A program made the position numbers and the translations under genes. The notes beneath the pieces are model-generated. The model ran no database searches. It saw only the letters and a list, made by a program, of their open reading frames with translations, and was not told the DNA's origin. Source: Pandoraea bronchicola (GTDB lineage Bacteria > Pseudomonadota > Gammaproteobacteria > Burkholderiales > Burkholderiaceae). From it: DNA of 64,000 nucleotides. How positions within the stretch are numbered: position 1 is the first letter of the stretch; every line of letters starts with the position of its first letter. The stretch lies in assembly GCF_902459805.1 (NCBI RefSeq), contig NZ_CABPST010000002.1:372001-436000 (forward strand), given 5' to 3'. Positions 8,778 to 19,327 of this stretch are shown here, in pieces.

Positions 8778-9518
8778 TTAGCCCATGTGCAGGCCACCGT
8801 TGAGCGAGAAGTCCGCGCCCGTCGAGAAGCCGGAGTCTTCCGACGCCAGCCACGCCACGATGGAACCGATCTCGCCCGGCTCACCCAGACGCTTGACCGG
8901 AATCGTCGCAATGATCTTGTCGAGCACGTCCTGACGAATCGAGCGCACCATGTCCGTGCCGATATAACCCGGCGACACAGTATTGACCGTCACGCCCTTG
9001 GTCGCCACTTCCTGCGCCAGCGCCATCGTGAAGCCATGAATACCGGCCTTGGCCGTCGAGTAGTTCGTCTGACCGAACTGCCCCTTTTGCCCGTTGACCG
9101 ACGAAATGTTGATGATGCGGCCCCAGCCGCGCTCGCACATGCCCTCGATCACTTGCTTGGTAACGTTGAACAGGCTCGTCAGATTGGTATCGATGACGGC
9201 ATCCCAATCTTCACGCGTCATCTTGCGGAAGACGATATCGCGCGTAATGCCCGCGTTGTTGACCAGCACGTCGACCTCGCCGACTTCGGCTTTCACCTTG
9301 TCGAACGCGGCCTTGGTCGACTCCCAGTCGCCAACGTTACCTTCGGATGCGACGAAATCGAACCCCAGCGCCTTTTGATCTTCCAGCCACTTCACCCGGC
9401 GCGGCGAATTCGGACCGCATCCGGCCACGACCCTGAAGCCATCTTTGTACAGCCGCTGGCAAATGGACGTACCAATACCGCCCATCCCGCCTGTCACATA
9501 TGCAATGCGTTGAGTCAT
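8778..9518 (-). CDS. phbB: Acetoacetyl-CoA reductase PhbB
   Basis: NADPH-dependent reductase that makes (R)-3-hydroxybutyryl-CoA for PHB synthesis; 246 residues, short-chain dehydrogenase fold. The cofactor motif is TGGMGGIG at residues 9-16, NNAG at 87-90, and the catalytic set is S140, Y153 and K157 in YSTAK. The start at 9518 aligns with the usual family start; an open extension to 9545 adds only nine residues of no known similarity. It lies between phbA and phaR on the same strand, with gaps of 183 and 168 bases, so internal promoters or processing are possible. Confidence 0.96.
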   Translation of the reverse strand: MTQRIAYVTGGMGGIGTSICQRLYKDGFRVVAGCGPNSPRRVKWLEDQKALGFDFVASEGNVGDWESTKAAFDKVKAEVGEVDVLVNNAGITRDIVFRKMTREDWDAVIDTNLTSLFNVTKQVIEGMCERGWGRIINISSVNGQKGQFGQTNYSTAKAGIHGFTMALAQEVATKGVTVNTVSPGYIGTDMVRSIRQDVLDKIIATIPVKRLGEPGEIGSIVAWLASEDSGFSTGADFSLNGGLHMG

Positions 9519-9635
9519 GGAACGCTTCCCCCTAAATAACGGCAAGTCTGCCGCCTGTTGCGACTGCCAATTGACCGACGCGCAGGCCGCGCGTTCCCGC
9601 GCGTGCCTTTCGTCTCCTGACTACCCCGGCACGAA

Positions 9636-9658
9636 CCCGTGCGCGTTGCACGCACGGG
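9636..9658 (-). promoter_or_regulatory. Intercistronic hairpin between phbA and phbB
   Basis: Stem CCCGTGCG/CGCACGGG with a seven-base loop, about 45 bases after the phbA stop. In the transcript direction no U-run follows, so a role in mRNA processing or differential expression is more likely than full termination. Confidence 0.4.
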
Positions 9659-9701
9659 CGATGCCGATTCGATTCTTTTTCGACCGCAGCCCGGATACGC
9701 G

Positions 9702-10883
9702 TCAGACGCGCTCGACCGCCAGCGCCACGCCCATGCCACCGCCGATGCACAGCGAGGCCAGACCGCGACGGGCATCGCGACGTGCCATTTCATGCAGCAG
9801 CGTCACCAGAATACGGCAGCCGGACGCCCCGATCGGGTGACCGATGGCAATCGCGCCACCGTTCACGTTGATCTTCGAGGTGTCCCAGCCCATCTGCTTG
9901 TTCACCGCCAGCGCCTGCGCCGCAAACGCTTCGTTGATTTCCATCAGATCCAGATCGCTCGCCTTCCAGCCTGCCCGCGCCAGACAACGCTGCGACGCCG
10001 GCACCGGGCCGATACCCATCACCGACGGATCAACGCCCGCGTTCGCATACGCCACGATGCGAGCAAGCGGCGTGAGGCCCAGTTGTTCCGCGCGCTTGGC
10101 CGACATGACCACCACGGCAGCAGCGCCATCGTTGATGCCCGAGGCATTGGCCGCCGTCACCGTACCGTCCTTCGCAAACGCAGGCTTCAGACCCGCGAGC
10201 GATTCGGCCGTCACGCCGTGACGCACAAATTCGTCGGTCTTGAAGACAACCGGGTCGCCCTTGCGCTGCGGAATCGTGACCGGCACGATTTCAGCGTCGA
10301 AACGCCCGGCCTTCTGCGCGGCTTCCGCCTTGTTCTGCGATGCAGCGGCAAACGCATCCTGCATTTCGCGGGTGATGCCGTATTCCTTGGCGACGTTCTC
10401 GGCCGTGATGCCCATGTGGTACTGGTTGTACACGTCCCACAGGCCATCGACGATCATCGTGTCGATCAGCTTGGCATCGCCCATGCGGAAGCCATCGCGC
10501 GATCCCGGCAGCACGTGCGGCGAGGCGCTCATGTTCTCCTGACCACCGGCCACGACGATGTCGGCATCGCCTGCGGTGATCGCGTTCGCGGCAAGCATCA
10601 CCGCTTTCAGGCCCGAGCCACACACCTTGTTGATGGTCATGGCCGGCACCATGGCAGGCAACCCCGCCTTGATCGATGCCTGACGCGCCACGTTCTGACC
10701 CGAACCTGCCGTCAACACCTGCCCCATGATGACTTCGCTGATGTCCTCGCCCTTGAGCTTCGCGCGCTTGAGGACTTCATCGATCACGATAGCCCCCAGA
10801 TCCGGCGCTGCCACCTTGGCAATCGAGCCCCCAAATTTACCGACTGCGGTGCGCGCAGCCGACACAATCACGATATCCGTCAT
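9702..10883 (-). CDS. phbA: Acetyl-CoA acetyltransferase PhbA (beta-ketothiolase)
   Basis: Condenses two acetyl-CoA to acetoacetyl-CoA, the first step of PHB synthesis. Length 393 residues; acylated cysteine C88 in [15 protein letters not shown] motif, and the C-terminal CIGGGMG with the second catalytic cysteine. The start at 10883 is preceded by AGGAAAGAG on the coding strand. It follows phaC by 61 bases and precedes phbB, so the pathway order matches the classical phaCAB operon. Confidence 0.96.
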   Translation of the reverse strand: MTDIVIVSAARTAVGKFGGSIAKVAAPDLGAIVIDEVLKRAKLKGEDISEVIMGQVLTAGSGQNVARQASIKAGLPAMVPAMTINKVCGSGLKAVMLAANAITAGDADIVVAGGQENMSASPHVLPGSRDGFRMGDAKLIDTMIVDGLWDVYNQYHMGITAENVAKEYGITREMQDAFAAASQNKAEAAQKAGRFDAEIVPVTIPQRKGDPVVFKTDEFVRHGVTAESLAGLKPAFAKDGTVTAANASGINDGAAAVVVMSAKRAEQLGLTPLARIVAYANAGVDPSVMGIGPVPASQRCLARAGWKASDLDLMEINEAFAAQALAVNKQMGWDTSKINVNGGAIAIGHPIGASGCRILVTLLHEMARRDARRGLASLCIGGGMGVALAVERV

Positions 10884-10944
10884 GTCTCTTTCCTCGTTTT
10901 CAAATGAGTCGAACCAGGGGGGATGCCCTTGCAATACCGCTCGC

Positions 10945-12795
10945 TCAGGCCTTGGCCTTCACATAGCGGCCGGGCGCTGGTTCGATGGGTGCATAAGCAA
11001 CATTACCATACGCTTTTGGCGGTTTGACGCGTTTTCCCGCGTGGCCCGCCAGCCACTCGCTCCAGTCGCTCCACCAGCTACCCGGGTGCTCTGTCGCGCC
11101 TGCGAGCCAGTCGCTCGACTCGACACCGACATCGTCGTTGCGCCAGTAGCTGCGCTTCTTCTTCGCCGGCGGATTGACCACGCCTGCAATGTGGCCGGAC
11201 GCGCCCAGCACGAAGCGGCGTTCACCGCCCAACAGCGCCAGCGACCGGAATGCCGAGGTCCACGGCACGATATGGTCTTCGCGAGACCCGAACACGTAGG
11301 CCGGCGCATCGATGGCCCCCAGGTCCACAGGTACGCCACACGTCTGCACCACTCCCGGCTGCTTCAGTTCGTTCTGCAAATAAAGATGACGCAGATACCA
11401 GCAGAACATCGGACCCGGCAGATTGGTGCCGTCGCCGTTCCAGTACAGCAGGTCGAACGGCTGGGGCGCATTGCCCTTCAGGTAGCTGTCGACCACATAA
11501 TTCCAGACCAGATCGTTTGGCCGCAGGAACGAGAACGTGTTCGCCAACTCCACGCCACGCATGAGGCCCGGCGGCTGACCCAGTCCCCCGCCGATCGTCT
11601 GCTCGCGGTACTTCACGTGCGGCTCGTCAACGAAGACGTCGAGCACACCAGTATCGGAAAAATCCAGCAGCGTGGTCAGCAATGTCACGCTGGCGACCGG
11701 CGACTTACTGCCCTTTTGCCCCTTCGCCACCAACACGGCGAGCGCGGCAGCGAGCAACGTCCCGCCGACGCAGAACCCGAGCGCGTTGATCTGCGGCTGT
11801 CCGCTGATGTCGCGAACCACGTCGATCGCGGCGATCGGACCTTCACCCACGTAGTCGTCCCACGTCTTGTGGGCGAGCGACGCGTCGGGATTGCGCCACG
11901 ACACGACGAACACCGTATGCCCCTGCTCCACGGCATAGCGAATCAGCGAGTTCTCGGGTTGCAGATCAAGGATGTAGTACTTGTTGATGCACGGCGGCAC
12001 GACCAGCAGCGGACGCTGATGCACCGTCGGCGTGAGCGGCTTGTACTGAATGAGCTGGATCAGGTCGTTCTCGAAGACCACGGCGCCTTCGGTCGTCGCC
12101 ACGTTGCGACCGACTTCGAATGCCGCCTCGTCGGTCTGCGACACCTTGCCCTTGCCCATATCGACGAGCATGTGCTGCATGCCGGCAAGCAGGCTGTCGC
12201 CATGCGTTTGCACCAGCCGGTGCTGTGCGTCCGGATTGGTTGCAATGAAGTTGGCCGGCGAACTGGCCGCGACCCATTGCTCGACCGCAAAACGAATCCG
12301 TTCGCGCGTCTTGGCATCGGCATCGACCAGATCGGCCATGCGCATCAGGAAACGCCCATTGAGCAAATACAACGCCGCAGGCAACGCGTAAAACGGATTA
12401 CGCCAGCCCTCCCCCGCGAAACGCCGGTCGCCCAAGGCAGGCGCCGTGTCCAGACCGGGCTGATTGAAGCTGGCGACAAGTTCGGAAAATTCACGCGCGT
12501 ACTCCGTCTGAAGTGCATTCAGACGCGTCGGATCGACGTGCAGCGGCGTCGGTTGCGGCAGGCTGCCTGCCTTGCCGAAAAGCTCGAAAAGTCCCGCGAA
12601 AGGATTCGCGGCACTCGCTGCCCCATTGGCAGCAGAAAATGACGGGCCGGCAGCTCCCGGCAAAGCCCCGAACATTTGCTGGGCGGCTTTGAACCACTGC
12701 GACATGTCCTGAGCGGAGAGCGAAGCGGAGGGAAACTGCTGGGCAAACGAGGCGGCAAACGAGGCCGGATCGAAGTTGGCACTGGCGCGATTCAT
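10945..12795 (-). CDS. phaC: Class I poly(3-hydroxyalkanoate) synthase PhaC
   Basis: Polymerises (R)-3-hydroxyacyl-CoA into PHB at the granule surface. Length 616 residues. The lipase-like box GFCVGG places the catalytic cysteine at residue 342; an Asp in the VFVDEP region and the His in [12 protein letters not shown] complete the expected catalytic set. N-terminal ~100 residues are the variable, Phe/Ala/Ser-rich class I region ([15 protein letters not shown]). The start at 12795 was preferred because homology begins here; the frame stays open to 12963 but would run past the divergent membrane-protein start. First gene of the PHB operon. Confidence 0.95.
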   Translation of the reverse strand: MNRASANFDPASFAASFAQQFPSASLSAQDMSQWFKAAQQMFGALPGAAGPSFSAANGAASAANPFAGLFELFGKAGSLPQPTPLHVDPTRLNALQTEYAREFSELVASFNQPGLDTAPALGDRRFAGEGWRNPFYALPAALYLLNGRFLMRMADLVDADAKTRERIRFAVEQWVAASSPANFIATNPDAQHRLVQTHGDSLLAGMQHMLVDMGKGKVSQTDEAAFEVGRNVATTEGAVVFENDLIQLIQYKPLTPTVHQRPLLVVPPCINKYYILDLQPENSLIRYAVEQGHTVFVVSWRNPDASLAHKTWDDYVGEGPIAAIDVVRDISGQPQINALGFCVGGTLLAAALAVLVAKGQKGSKSPVASVTLLTTLLDFSDTGVLDVFVDEPHVKYREQTIGGGLGQPPGLMRGVELANTFSFLRPNDLVWNYVVDSYLKGNAPQPFDLLYWNGDGTNLPGPMFCWYLRHLYLQNELKQPGVVQTCGVPVDLGAIDAPAYVFGSREDHIVPWTSAFRSLALLGGERRFVLGASGHIAGVVNPPAKKKRSYWRNDDVGVESSDWLAGATEHPGSWWSDWSEWLAGHAGKRVKPPKAYGNVAYAPIEPAPGRYVKAKA

Positions 12796-12989
12796 GATAG
12801 CCTGAGTGTCACGTCCGTTGCGTTCACGGGCCGGCGCCCGAAACGCGGCGGCGTGCTTCGCTTGATGCGCGATGCGCCCCGCCTGTGAAGCATTCTTGCG
12901 TGCGCGCGCAGGTGTGTCAATGCTTGCGGCGAACGTCCTGAGTGCATTGTCCCGTCGCCCCACCTTTTTTTGAATGCGCGTTTGTCCCG

Positions 12990-13226
12990 ATGTTTATCGT
13001 CATTCTCGGCTGGCTCTATGTCATCGCGATGGTCGCCATCACGGCGCCGTCCGTCTGGCTGGGGATCGTCATCTTTCTCGCGGGCGGTCTGGCCCCGGCG
13101 TTGCTCTGGCTGTACATCGCGGGAAGCCGCCTACGACGCGCCCGCACGATGCGACCCGATGACGCAGCGGCACAAACTTCATCATCACCAGATCGAGAAC
13201 CGGCGCCGCCCACGCAGTCGCCTTGA
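12990..13226 (+). CDS. Small inner-membrane protein, hypothetical
   Basis: A 78-residue protein with two hydrophobic segments in the first ~48 residues (FIVILGWLYVIAMVAI and WLGIVIFLAGGLAPALLWLYIAG), a basic stretch SRLRRAR that should lie in the cytoplasm, and a Pro/Ser-rich tail. Small proteins of this kind lie divergent to phaC in related genomes, from memory. The start at 12990 is chosen because the first membrane segment begins here; an upstream in-frame start at 12942 is possible. It may share a promoter region with phaC. Function unknown. Confidence 0.65.
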   Translation: MFIVILGWLYVIAMVAITAPSVWLGIVIFLAGGLAPALLWLYIAGSRLRRARTMRPDDAAAQTSSSPDREPAPPTQSP

Positions 13227-13243
13227 GTGAGAGAAACTCAAGA
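13221..13243. terminator. Hairpin between convergent genes
   Basis: Stem CTTGAGT/ACTCAAG with a seven-base loop, between the convergent ends of the small membrane protein gene and pgeF. There is no strong U-tract; possible weak bidirectional terminator. Confidence 0.35.
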
Positions 13244-13257
13244 CGGCATGAGCAGCG

Positions 13258-14079
13258 TCACGCGGTGCGCCAGACAAGCGCTGCCATGCGCCCCGTCGTG
13301 CGATCGCGCCGGTAGGAATAGAAACGCGCCGCGTCGCTGACCGTACACCACAGCCCCCCCGAGACGCTTGTCACCCCTTCCCGGGAAAGTCGCAATCTGG
13401 CGAGCGCACACAAATCCGCCAACGACTTTCCAGCGTCCGGATCCCCATGCGGGACAAATGCGGCTTTCGTCGCGTCTCGCTCTTCCGGCGTTGCCGCAGC
13501 GAGAAACGCCTCGCGCACTTCCGGACCGACTTCGAACGCTTGCGGGCCAATGCAAGGGCCAAGCCATGCCATGACCGGTGCGTCGGCGCCGCCTTGCGGC
13601 AAACGCGCGCGCAGCGCCTGCACGGTCTGCTCGATCACCCCCGCACAGAGTCCGCGCCAGCCGGCATGTGCAGCCCCCACCGCGCGCCCTTGCGAGTCGC
13701 ATAGTAAGACCGGCAGGCAGTCCGCCACCATGACCGTGCTTGCCAGCGCCACCGCATTCGTGACGCTGGCGTCGGCCTGTAAAGGCTCACCAGCATCCGC
13801 CGCCTGGTGCGCGTCTTGCGCATCGACTACGCGGGGACCGTGAACCTGCGCCACCCACGCCGAAGGCACGCCCGTGCGCGCCGCGAGCAACGCACGATTG
13901 GTGCGGACTGCGACAGGATCGTCGTCTGCCTTGGCACCGAGATTGAACGTGGCTTGCGGCCCTTGACTCACGCCGCCCGCGCGCGTCGTGAATACGGCGC
14001 GAACATTTGCAGGGGCGGGCCAGTCGGGGACGATCCAGTCCGCGGGCATCAGGTCTTGCTCAGGCAGGGAAGAAGTCAT
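13258..14079 (-). CDS. pgeF: Purine nucleoside phosphorylase / multicopper-type laccase-domain protein (YfiH family)
   Basis: DUF152/YfiH fold protein of 273 residues. The family is often annotated polyphenol oxidase, but characterised members act on purine nucleosides, and PgeF of E. coli edits peptidoglycan precursors. Motifs seen are [12 protein letters not shown] near the N-terminus, the QVHG segment with a metal-binding histidine, [10 protein letters not shown] with the cysteine ligand, and HAGWRGL with a histidine ligand. Its 5' end overlaps the 3' end of rluD by 20 bases, an arrangement common in proteobacteria (rluD-yfiH), so the two are co-transcribed and probably translationally coupled. 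Confidence 0.9.
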   Translation of the reverse strand: MTSSLPEQDLMPADWIVPDWPAPANVRAVFTTRAGGVSQGPQATFNLGAKADDDPVAVRTNRALLAARTGVPSAWVAQVHGPRVVDAQDAHQAADAGEPLQADASVTNAVALASTVMVADCLPVLLCDSQGRAVGAAHAGWRGLCAGVIEQTVQALRARLPQGGADAPVMAWLGPCIGPQAFEVGPEVREAFLAAATPEERDATKAAFVPHGDPDAGKSLADLCALARLRLSREGVTSVSGGLWCTVSDAARFYSYRRDRTTGRMAALVWRTA

Positions 14080-15220
14080 CGAGCGAGTCGGGAAGCGTTG
14101 AGAAATCGAATACGAGGCCGAGCGCGGTCATGAGCTCACGCATGTCTTCGGGCAGTGGCGCTTGCCAGTGCATGGAACGACCGTCTTCGGGATGGATCAA
14201 CCCCAATCGCCAGGCGTGCAGCGCCTGACGCGCGAAGTCTCCCGGCAACGCAGGACGTTTGTGACGGGGTTTGTATAGCGGATCCCCCAGCAACGAATGA
14301 CCGAGATGCGAGAGATGGACGCGAATCTGATGCGTTCGCCCGGTATCCAGCGAACAAAGCACGAGAGACACAGGGGAACCGCCCCATTCTGCACTGGCGA
14401 GCGTCACAACACGAGTGCGCGCCGGTTTGCCGCCTTGCCCCGGCACGACCGCCATGCGCGTGCGCTCGCGCGGGTCACGACCGATGGGCGCATCCACGAC
14501 GGTGCGTTGCGGCGGGCGTCCCCACACCAGTGCAGCGTAGTGACGCTTGACTGTGCGTGCCTGCAACTGGCGCACCAGATCGGTCTGCGCAATCAGCGTA
14601 CGCGCCACGACCATGAGGCCCGACGTCTCCTTGTCCAGTCGATGGACGATGCCCGCTCGCGGCAAATCGGCAGCCGCTTGTCCGTAGCGATGCAGCAGGC
14701 CGTTGAGCAATGTCCCAGACCAGTTGCCCGCAGCCGGGTGAACGACCAGACCCGCAGGTTTGTTGAAGACGGCAAGCGTCGCGTCCTCATAAATGGCGTC
14801 GAGCGGCACCGGCTCCGGCGCGAACGCAAGTTGCTCGGGTAGCGCTGCCGGTGTGATGAGGACCGCCTCACCGCCCGCCACTTTCTGACGGACTTTGGCC
14901 GTTTCGCCATCGAGGGTGACACGGCCGTCTTCGACCCACGCCTGCAAACGACTACGGGAATATTCAGGAAAACATTGTGCGAGCGCTTTGTCGAGGCGCT
15001 CTCCGGCAAGGGCATCGGGAAGGGTCGCACTGAGCGGCGCACTGGCGCCAGCCCCGTCCGACAAGGCTGAGCGCGGCGAGGACGCCTTGGAAAGCGGGCC
15101 ATCGGCAGCACTCGGGAAAGCCTGCGGAAGCGAATCGAGGTCGTCGTCAGACGAATCCTCTGCATTTTCCGTGGCAAATGAGGCGGTTACGCTATAATCC
15201 GGCAGAATTGAACGGGTCAT
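14060..15220 (-). CDS. rluD: 23S rRNA pseudouridine synthase RluD
   Basis: Makes pseudouridines in helix 69 of 23S rRNA. Length 386 residues. After about 65 acidic and Ser/Ala-rich residues with no recognised fold comes an S4 RNA-binding domain ([20 protein letters not shown]), then the RluA-type catalytic domain with the active-site aspartate in HRLDKETSG. The 65-residue N-terminal extension is longer than in E. coli RluD; no internal methionine offers a better start. The ATG at 15220 is 21 bases from the divergent bamD start, so the bamD promoter lies inside this coding sequence. pgeF overlaps its end. Confidence 0.92.
   Translation of the reverse strand: MTRSILPDYSVTASFATENAEDSSDDDLDSLPQAFPSAADGPLSKASSPRSALSDGAGASAPLSATLPDALAGERLDKALAQCFPEYSRSRLQAWVEDGRVTLDGETAKVRQKVAGGEAVLITPAALPEQLAFAPEPVPLDAIYEDATLAVFNKPAGLVVHPAAGNWSGTLLNGLLHRYGQAAADLPRAGIVHRLDKETSGLMVVARTLIAQTDLVRQLQARTVKRHYAALVWGRPPQRTVVDAPIGRDPRERTRMAVVPGQGGKPARTRVVTLASAEWGGSPVSLVLCSLDTGRTHQIRVHLSHLGHSLLGDPLYKPRHKRPALPGDFARQALHAWRLGLIHPEDGRSMHWQAPLPEDMRELMTALGLVFDFSTLPDSLDDFFPA
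15193..15198 (+). promoter_or_regulatory. Candidate -10 element of bamD
   Basis: Exact TATAAT 44 bases upstream of the bamD ATG, inside the N-terminal rluD codons on the opposite strand. No good -35 was seen at 17 bases, though TTTTCC lies near the right place. Confidence 0.5.
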
Positions 15221-15241
15221 CGAGAAGTGAAGCTAACGAGC

Positions 15242-16069
15242 ATGCAAGCCCTGAAACTTGTCAAACATCTGACGCTGGCCGCATTCGTGGTCGGCGGCGT
15301 GGCCGCCTGCGGCATTCTGCCGGAGAAAGTCGACGAAACGGCCAGCTGGTCGACGAACAAATTATACTCGGAAGCCAAGGACAGCTTCGATAGCGGCGAC
15401 TACACCAAGGCCGCCAAGTATTACGAGTTGCTCGAAGGGCGCGACCCGTTCGGCCCGCACGCGCAGCAAGCGCAGATCAATACGGCCTACGCCTATTACA
15501 AGGATAACGAGCCGGCGCAGGCCCTCACCGCCGTGGATCGCTTCATCCGGTTGCATCCGGACAGCCCGTCGATCGATTACGCCTATTACCTCAAGGGCCT
15601 GATCAACTTCAACGACGACCTGGGCCTGTTCGGCCGATTCTCGGGCCAGGATCTCAGCGAACGCGATCCGAAGGCACTGCGCGCGGCCTACGACAGCTTC
15701 AAGTATCTGGTCGAGCACTATCCGCAAAGCAAGTATGCGAACGACGCCGCCCTGCGCATGCGCTACGCCGTCAACGCCATGGCCGCTCACGAGGTGCACG
15801 CTGCCGAGTATTACTACCGTCGTGGCGCTTACCTCGCAGCCGTGAATCGTGCACAAACCGCGCTGCAGGACTACGATCAGGCACCGGCGCTCGAAGATGC
15901 ACTCGGTATCATGATCAAGTCGTACGACAAACTCGGCATGACCGAGCTGCGTGATGACGCCCGCCGTGTGATGGAAAAAACCTACCCGAAGAGCGGCTAT
16001 CTGACGGTTGGTCGCCGCATCGACGGCGACGGCAGCGACAAGAAGTCCTGGTGGCAGATCTGGCGTTAA
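15242..16069 (+). CDS. bamD: Outer-membrane assembly lipoprotein BamD
   Basis: Essential lipoprotein of the BAM complex that inserts beta-barrel proteins into the outer membrane. Signal peptide with a lipobox at GVAAC, so the mature protein would start at that cysteine (about residue 20). Tetratricopeptide-like repeats follow (for example SGDYTKAAKYYELLEGRDPFG and NEPAQALTAVDRFIRLHPDSP). Length 275 residues is usual. The ATG at 15242 was chosen by comparison with the short n-region of homologs; the GTG at 15227 in the same frame is also possible. A terminator follows 36 bases after the stop. Confidence 0.95.
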   Translation: MQALKLVKHLTLAAFVVGGVAACGILPEKVDETASWSTNKLYSEAKDSFDSGDYTKAAKYYELLEGRDPFGPHAQQAQINTAYAYYKDNEPAQALTAVDRFIRLHPDSPSIDYAYYLKGLINFNDDLGLFGRFSGQDLSERDPKALRAAYDSFKYLVEHYPQSKYANDAALRMRYAVNAMAAHEVHAAEYYYRRGAYLAAVNRAQTALQDYDQAPALEDALGIMIKSYDKLGMTELRDDARRVMEKTYPKSGYLTVGRRIDGDGSDKKSWWQIWR

Positions 16070-16104
16070 GCGCTTGCCTCCTGTTCAACTGCATCATCGG
16101 AAAG

Positions 16105-16128
16105 CCCTCGCACTTGCGGGGGTTTTTT
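16105..16128 (+). terminator. Rho-independent terminator of bamD
   Basis: Stem CCCTCGC/GCGGGGG with loop ACTT (one U-G pair), followed directly by six T. Confidence 0.85.
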
Positions 16129-16204
16129 GTTTCCATTCCCTGTTCCGTTACCGGCGAAGCCGTCATGAAAAACGCACGACGGCTTCCCATCTGGAGATGG
16201 TTTC

Positions 16205-16924
16205 GTGACTGCTTCCCCCGCCTCTCGCAAGACGCTGCTTGCCCTGCGCCACGTGCATTTCGAAGATCTCGGCACGCTCGGCCCGTACTTCACCGAACGC
16301 GGCTACACGATTGAATACGTGGACGCACCGCTCGTCGACCTTCGTTCGATAGATGCCCTCGCCCCCGACCTGCTGGTCGTGCTGGGCGGACCCATCGGTG
16401 CGTTCGACGACGCGATATACCCTTTTGTCGCAGATGAGGTGGCATTGGTGAAGGCACGTCTGGATGCGCGCGCGCCGATTCTCGGCATCTGCCTCGGCGC
16501 GCAACTGATGGCACGCGCACTGGGCGCCAGGGTGTACCCGCTCGGCACAAAGGAAATCGGTTACATGCCATTGACGCTCACCGATGCCGGGCAAACGTCC
16601 CCGCTGGCTGCGCTGGGCGACGCCAGCGTTCTTCATTGGCATGGCGACCAGTTCGACATCCCTCCCGGCGCCGAGCATCTGGCGCGAACGGCGACGGGAG
16701 AGAATCAGGCTTTCGCGTCAGGCCCCCACGCACTGGGGCTGCAATTCCACCTGGAAGCCGACGCGGCACGCATCGAATCCTGGTTGGTGGGACATGCTTG
16801 CGAATTGGGTGCCGCGAAGATCGATCCGGTGGCATTGCGCGCTCAGGCACAGGAACACCACGCTCGATTGTCGGAAGTTGCGCCAGCGGTCATCGGCCGC
16901 TGGCTGGACGCGATGTCAAACTGA
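16205..16924 (+). CDS. Class I glutamine amidotransferase (GMP synthase-like domain)
   Basis: Stand-alone GATase1 domain of 239 residues with nucleophile C96 in GICLGAQ and the catalytic pair H182/E184 in FHLEAD. The oxyanion loop LGGPIGAFDD is present. It has no synthetase domain; similar stand-alone proteins include gamma-glutamyl-dipeptide hydrolases and gamma-glutamyl-polyamine hydrolases, and the substrate is not apparent here. Starts with GTG at 16205, with GGAG about eight bases upstream. It is convergent with the dinG-like gene. Confidence 0.85.
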   Translation: MTASPASRKTLLALRHVHFEDLGTLGPYFTERGYTIEYVDAPLVDLRSIDALAPDLLVVLGGPIGAFDDAIYPFVADEVALVKARLDARAPILGICLGAQLMARALGARVYPLGTKEIGYMPLTLTDAGQTSPLAALGDASVLHWHGDQFDIPPGAEHLARTATGENQAFASGPHALGLQFHLEADAARIESWLVGHACELGAAKIDPVALRAQAQEHHARLSEVAPAVIGRWLDAMSN

Positions 16925-16942
16925 CATCGGCGAGTGGTGAAA

Positions 16943-16962
16943 GCCAGACGTCACTGTCTGGC
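16943..16962. terminator. Hairpin between convergent genes
   Basis: Perfect stem GCCAGAC/GTCTGGC with a six-base loop, between the amidotransferase and helicase stops. U-tract absent; possible bidirectional terminator. Confidence 0.4.
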
Positions 16963-16985
16963 CAATCCCATTGCATGTCAGAGAA

Positions 16986-19247
16986 TCAACCACCGGTGTT
17001 GGCCGCAATCTCATCGAAGAAGCCACGCACGATGGGCAACTCACGGGTACGCTTGAACGGCGGCAGGCTTTGCCAGATCCGTCGCCCATAAGGCTTGTCG
17101 ACCAGGCGCGGATCGCAGATCATCAGCACGCCGCGATCGCCCTCCGAGCGAATCAACCGCCCCGCGCCCTGCTTGAGCGTAATGACCGCCTGCGGCAACT
17201 GATGCACGGCGAACGGGCTGAGGCCCTTCTTCGTGAGCGCATCGAGCCGCGCGGCCAATACGGGATCGTCGGGTGGTGCGAACGGCAATTTGTCGATGAT
17301 GACGAGCGACAGCGCCTCGCCGCGCACGTCCACCCCTTCCCAAAAACTCTGACTGCCAATGAGCACGGCATTGCCAAGCGCGCGGAAACGATCGAGCAAT
17401 TCCGTACGGCTCGCCTCGCCTTGCACCAGCAGCGGATAGGGCCAGCCACGGCGGTCGAATTCCTCGCGCAAACGCTCGGCCGCCCGGTTCACCGCACGCA
17501 ATGTCGTACACAGGACAAAGGCCCGTCCGCCGCTCACTTCCAGCACCGGCAAAGCGGCGTCGAGCACCGCGTCGGTGAATCCGGGCGATGACGGCTGCGG
17601 CAACCCGCGCGGCACGTACAGCAGGCTCTGGTTCGGGTAATCGAACGGACTGGCGAGCGTGAGCGACTTGCCTGCATCGAGGCCCAATTGCGCCGCGTAG
17701 TGCATGAAATTGCCCTTCACCGACAACGTGGCCGACGTGAAGATCCAGGCTCGCGGTGCGCCGGCGCGCTGTTTTGCGAAGATCGGCGCAATCGAAAGCG
17801 GGGTCTGATGCAACTGCACTGCCTGCGAGAACACCTCAATCCAGCGCACCGTCTCCGGCGGCGTGTAGGTCTTTTCCGCCCCGCCCTCACGCGCCGACTT
17901 GTCCTCAGCCGACGTTGCCTCGGCCGCCAGTCGCGCGGCTTCCGCCTCGCGGGCCTTGGCGGCCTTTTCGCGCTTGCCGTCGGTGACACGTGGCGCGTCC
18001 GGATCCAGCAACGGCAACGGCTGTTCGCCGGGTGCGGGCGGCGTCGCCCCCGTCTGCCAACGCTCCAATTGCTGATGCAGCTCCAGCGCGCGACGCAAGC
18101 AGGTACCCAGCGCCTCAGCCCGCTCGGACTGGTGCTGGAGCGTCTCGATCATGTCGAGCAACGCGACGTCCACGCCGTCGAGCGCGCCGAACAGCTCGTG
18201 ATCGTCCGCCAGTTGGGCCACGGACATACGCGTGTTGTCCTGACCGAACGTCAGGCGCACATCGCGCGCCGCCCGCTCGAGGTTCGCACCGAGCTTGACC
18301 CAATCGGCCGCATCACGTGCATGAATCAGCCCTTCCGCCACGCAGTCGCGCGCCAGCTCGAGCATCTGCCCGGTCGACACGGTCTCGCCGAAGAAGAGCG
18401 TCGCCGTCTCGGGCAACTGGTGCGCTTCGTCGAAGATCACCGTATTCGCGCTCGGCAGCAGTTCGGCCATGCCGGTATCGCGCAGCATCACGTCGGCAAA
18501 GAACAGGTGATGATTGACCACGACGAGGTCCGCCTGCTGCGCCTCCTTACGCGCCTGCATCACGAAGCAATCTTTGTAACGCGGACACTCCTGACCAAGG
18601 CAGTTATCACGGGTGGACGTCACCTGAGCCCAGATCGGGGCGTTCTCGGGCACAGACGCCAACTCTGCCTTGTCGCCGCTGTGCGTGATTTGCGCAAACG
18701 TCACGATCTCGCGCAATTGCGCCGCTTCATGCCGCGACGCGAAGCGTCCCTCCTGCTGGGCGCGCTCCAGATAGTAATGACAGAGATAGTTCGCGCGGCC
18801 TTTGAGCATGGCCACCGTCACCGGTACGGCGAGCGCCTTGCGCACCGTGGGAATGTCGCGCGCGAAGATCTGGTCCTGCAAGTGCTTGGTGCCGGTCGAG
18901 ATGATCGTCTTGCCACCCCACAGCATGGCGGGTACGAGATAGGCGTAGGTCTTGCCCGTCCCGGTCCCCGCCTCGGCGATCAACGTGTCGTGCGTGTCCA
19001 TGGCAGCCGCCACAGCGCGCGCCATCTCGGTCTGCGGCTCACGTGAGCGATAGCCATCGATCGCGCGCGCGAGCATTCCGCCGTCGCTGAAGATTTCCTG
19101 CAACTCGCGCTCGCGTTTCGCGGCAAGCGGCTTGAGTCCGTGGAAAGTGGGGGCGTCGGCGCTTTGGGAGATGTCGGGGGAATCGCTGGATGCGGCGGAA
19201 TCGGTCAAAACGGCAAGAAAACTCAAAGGCGCCGCGAATCTCACCAA
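16986..19247 (-). CDS. DinG/YoaA-type ATP-dependent DNA helicase with an iron-sulfur domain
   Basis: Superfamily 2 helicase of the XPD/DinG group, 753 residues if it starts at 19247. Visible motifs in order: Q-like motif YRSREPQTEMA, Walker A AEAGTGTGKTYAYL, a cysteine cluster for 4Fe-4S (YLCHYY, then CLGQECPRYKDC), DEAH box VIFDEAHQLPE, and a C-terminal helicase domain ending with QGAGRLIRSEGDRG. Predicted to unwind damaged or R-loop DNA. The start is uncertain: 19247 is a TTG, followed at once by a GTG, and neither has a good ribosome binding site. No exonuclease domain, so nearer YoaA than Gram-positive DinG. Confidence 0.9.
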   Translation of the reverse strand: MVRFAAPLSFLAVLTDSAASSDSPDISQSADAPTFHGLKPLAAKRERELQEIFSDGGMLARAIDGYRSREPQTEMARAVAAAMDTHDTLIAEAGTGTGKTYAYLVPAMLWGGKTIISTGTKHLQDQIFARDIPTVRKALAVPVTVAMLKGRANYLCHYYLERAQQEGRFASRHEAAQLREIVTFAQITHSGDKAELASVPENAPIWAQVTSTRDNCLGQECPRYKDCFVMQARKEAQQADLVVVNHHLFFADVMLRDTGMAELLPSANTVIFDEAHQLPETATLFFGETVSTGQMLELARDCVAEGLIHARDAADWVKLGANLERAARDVRLTFGQDNTRMSVAQLADDHELFGALDGVDVALLDMIETLQHQSERAEALGTCLRRALELHQQLERWQTGATPPAPGEQPLPLLDPDAPRVTDGKREKAAKAREAEAARLAAEATSAEDKSAREGGAEKTYTPPETVRWIEVFSQAVQLHQTPLSIAPIFAKQRAGAPRAWIFTSATLSVKGNFMHYAAQLGLDAGKSLTLASPFDYPNQSLLYVPRGLPQPSSPGFTDAVLDAALPVLEVSGGRAFVLCTTLRAVNRAAERLREEFDRRGWPYPLLVQGEASRTELLDRFRALGNAVLIGSQSFWEGVDVRGEALSLVIIDKLPFAPPDDPVLAARLDALTKKGLSPFAVHQLPQAVITLKQGAGRLIRSEGDRGVLMICDPRLVDKPYGRRIWQSLPPFKRTRELPIVRGFFDEIAANTGG

Positions 19248-19327
19248 CTGGATTCACGACGCCGGCAATGGAAAGAAACGACGCGAACGCTCAGGCCAAT
19301 CTCGCGAACGTCGCGCGGGACACCCGC

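Noticed and set aside
10726-12642. 638-codon open frame on the plus strand across phaC
   Set aside because: Antisense shadow of phaC, which has clear catalytic motifs.
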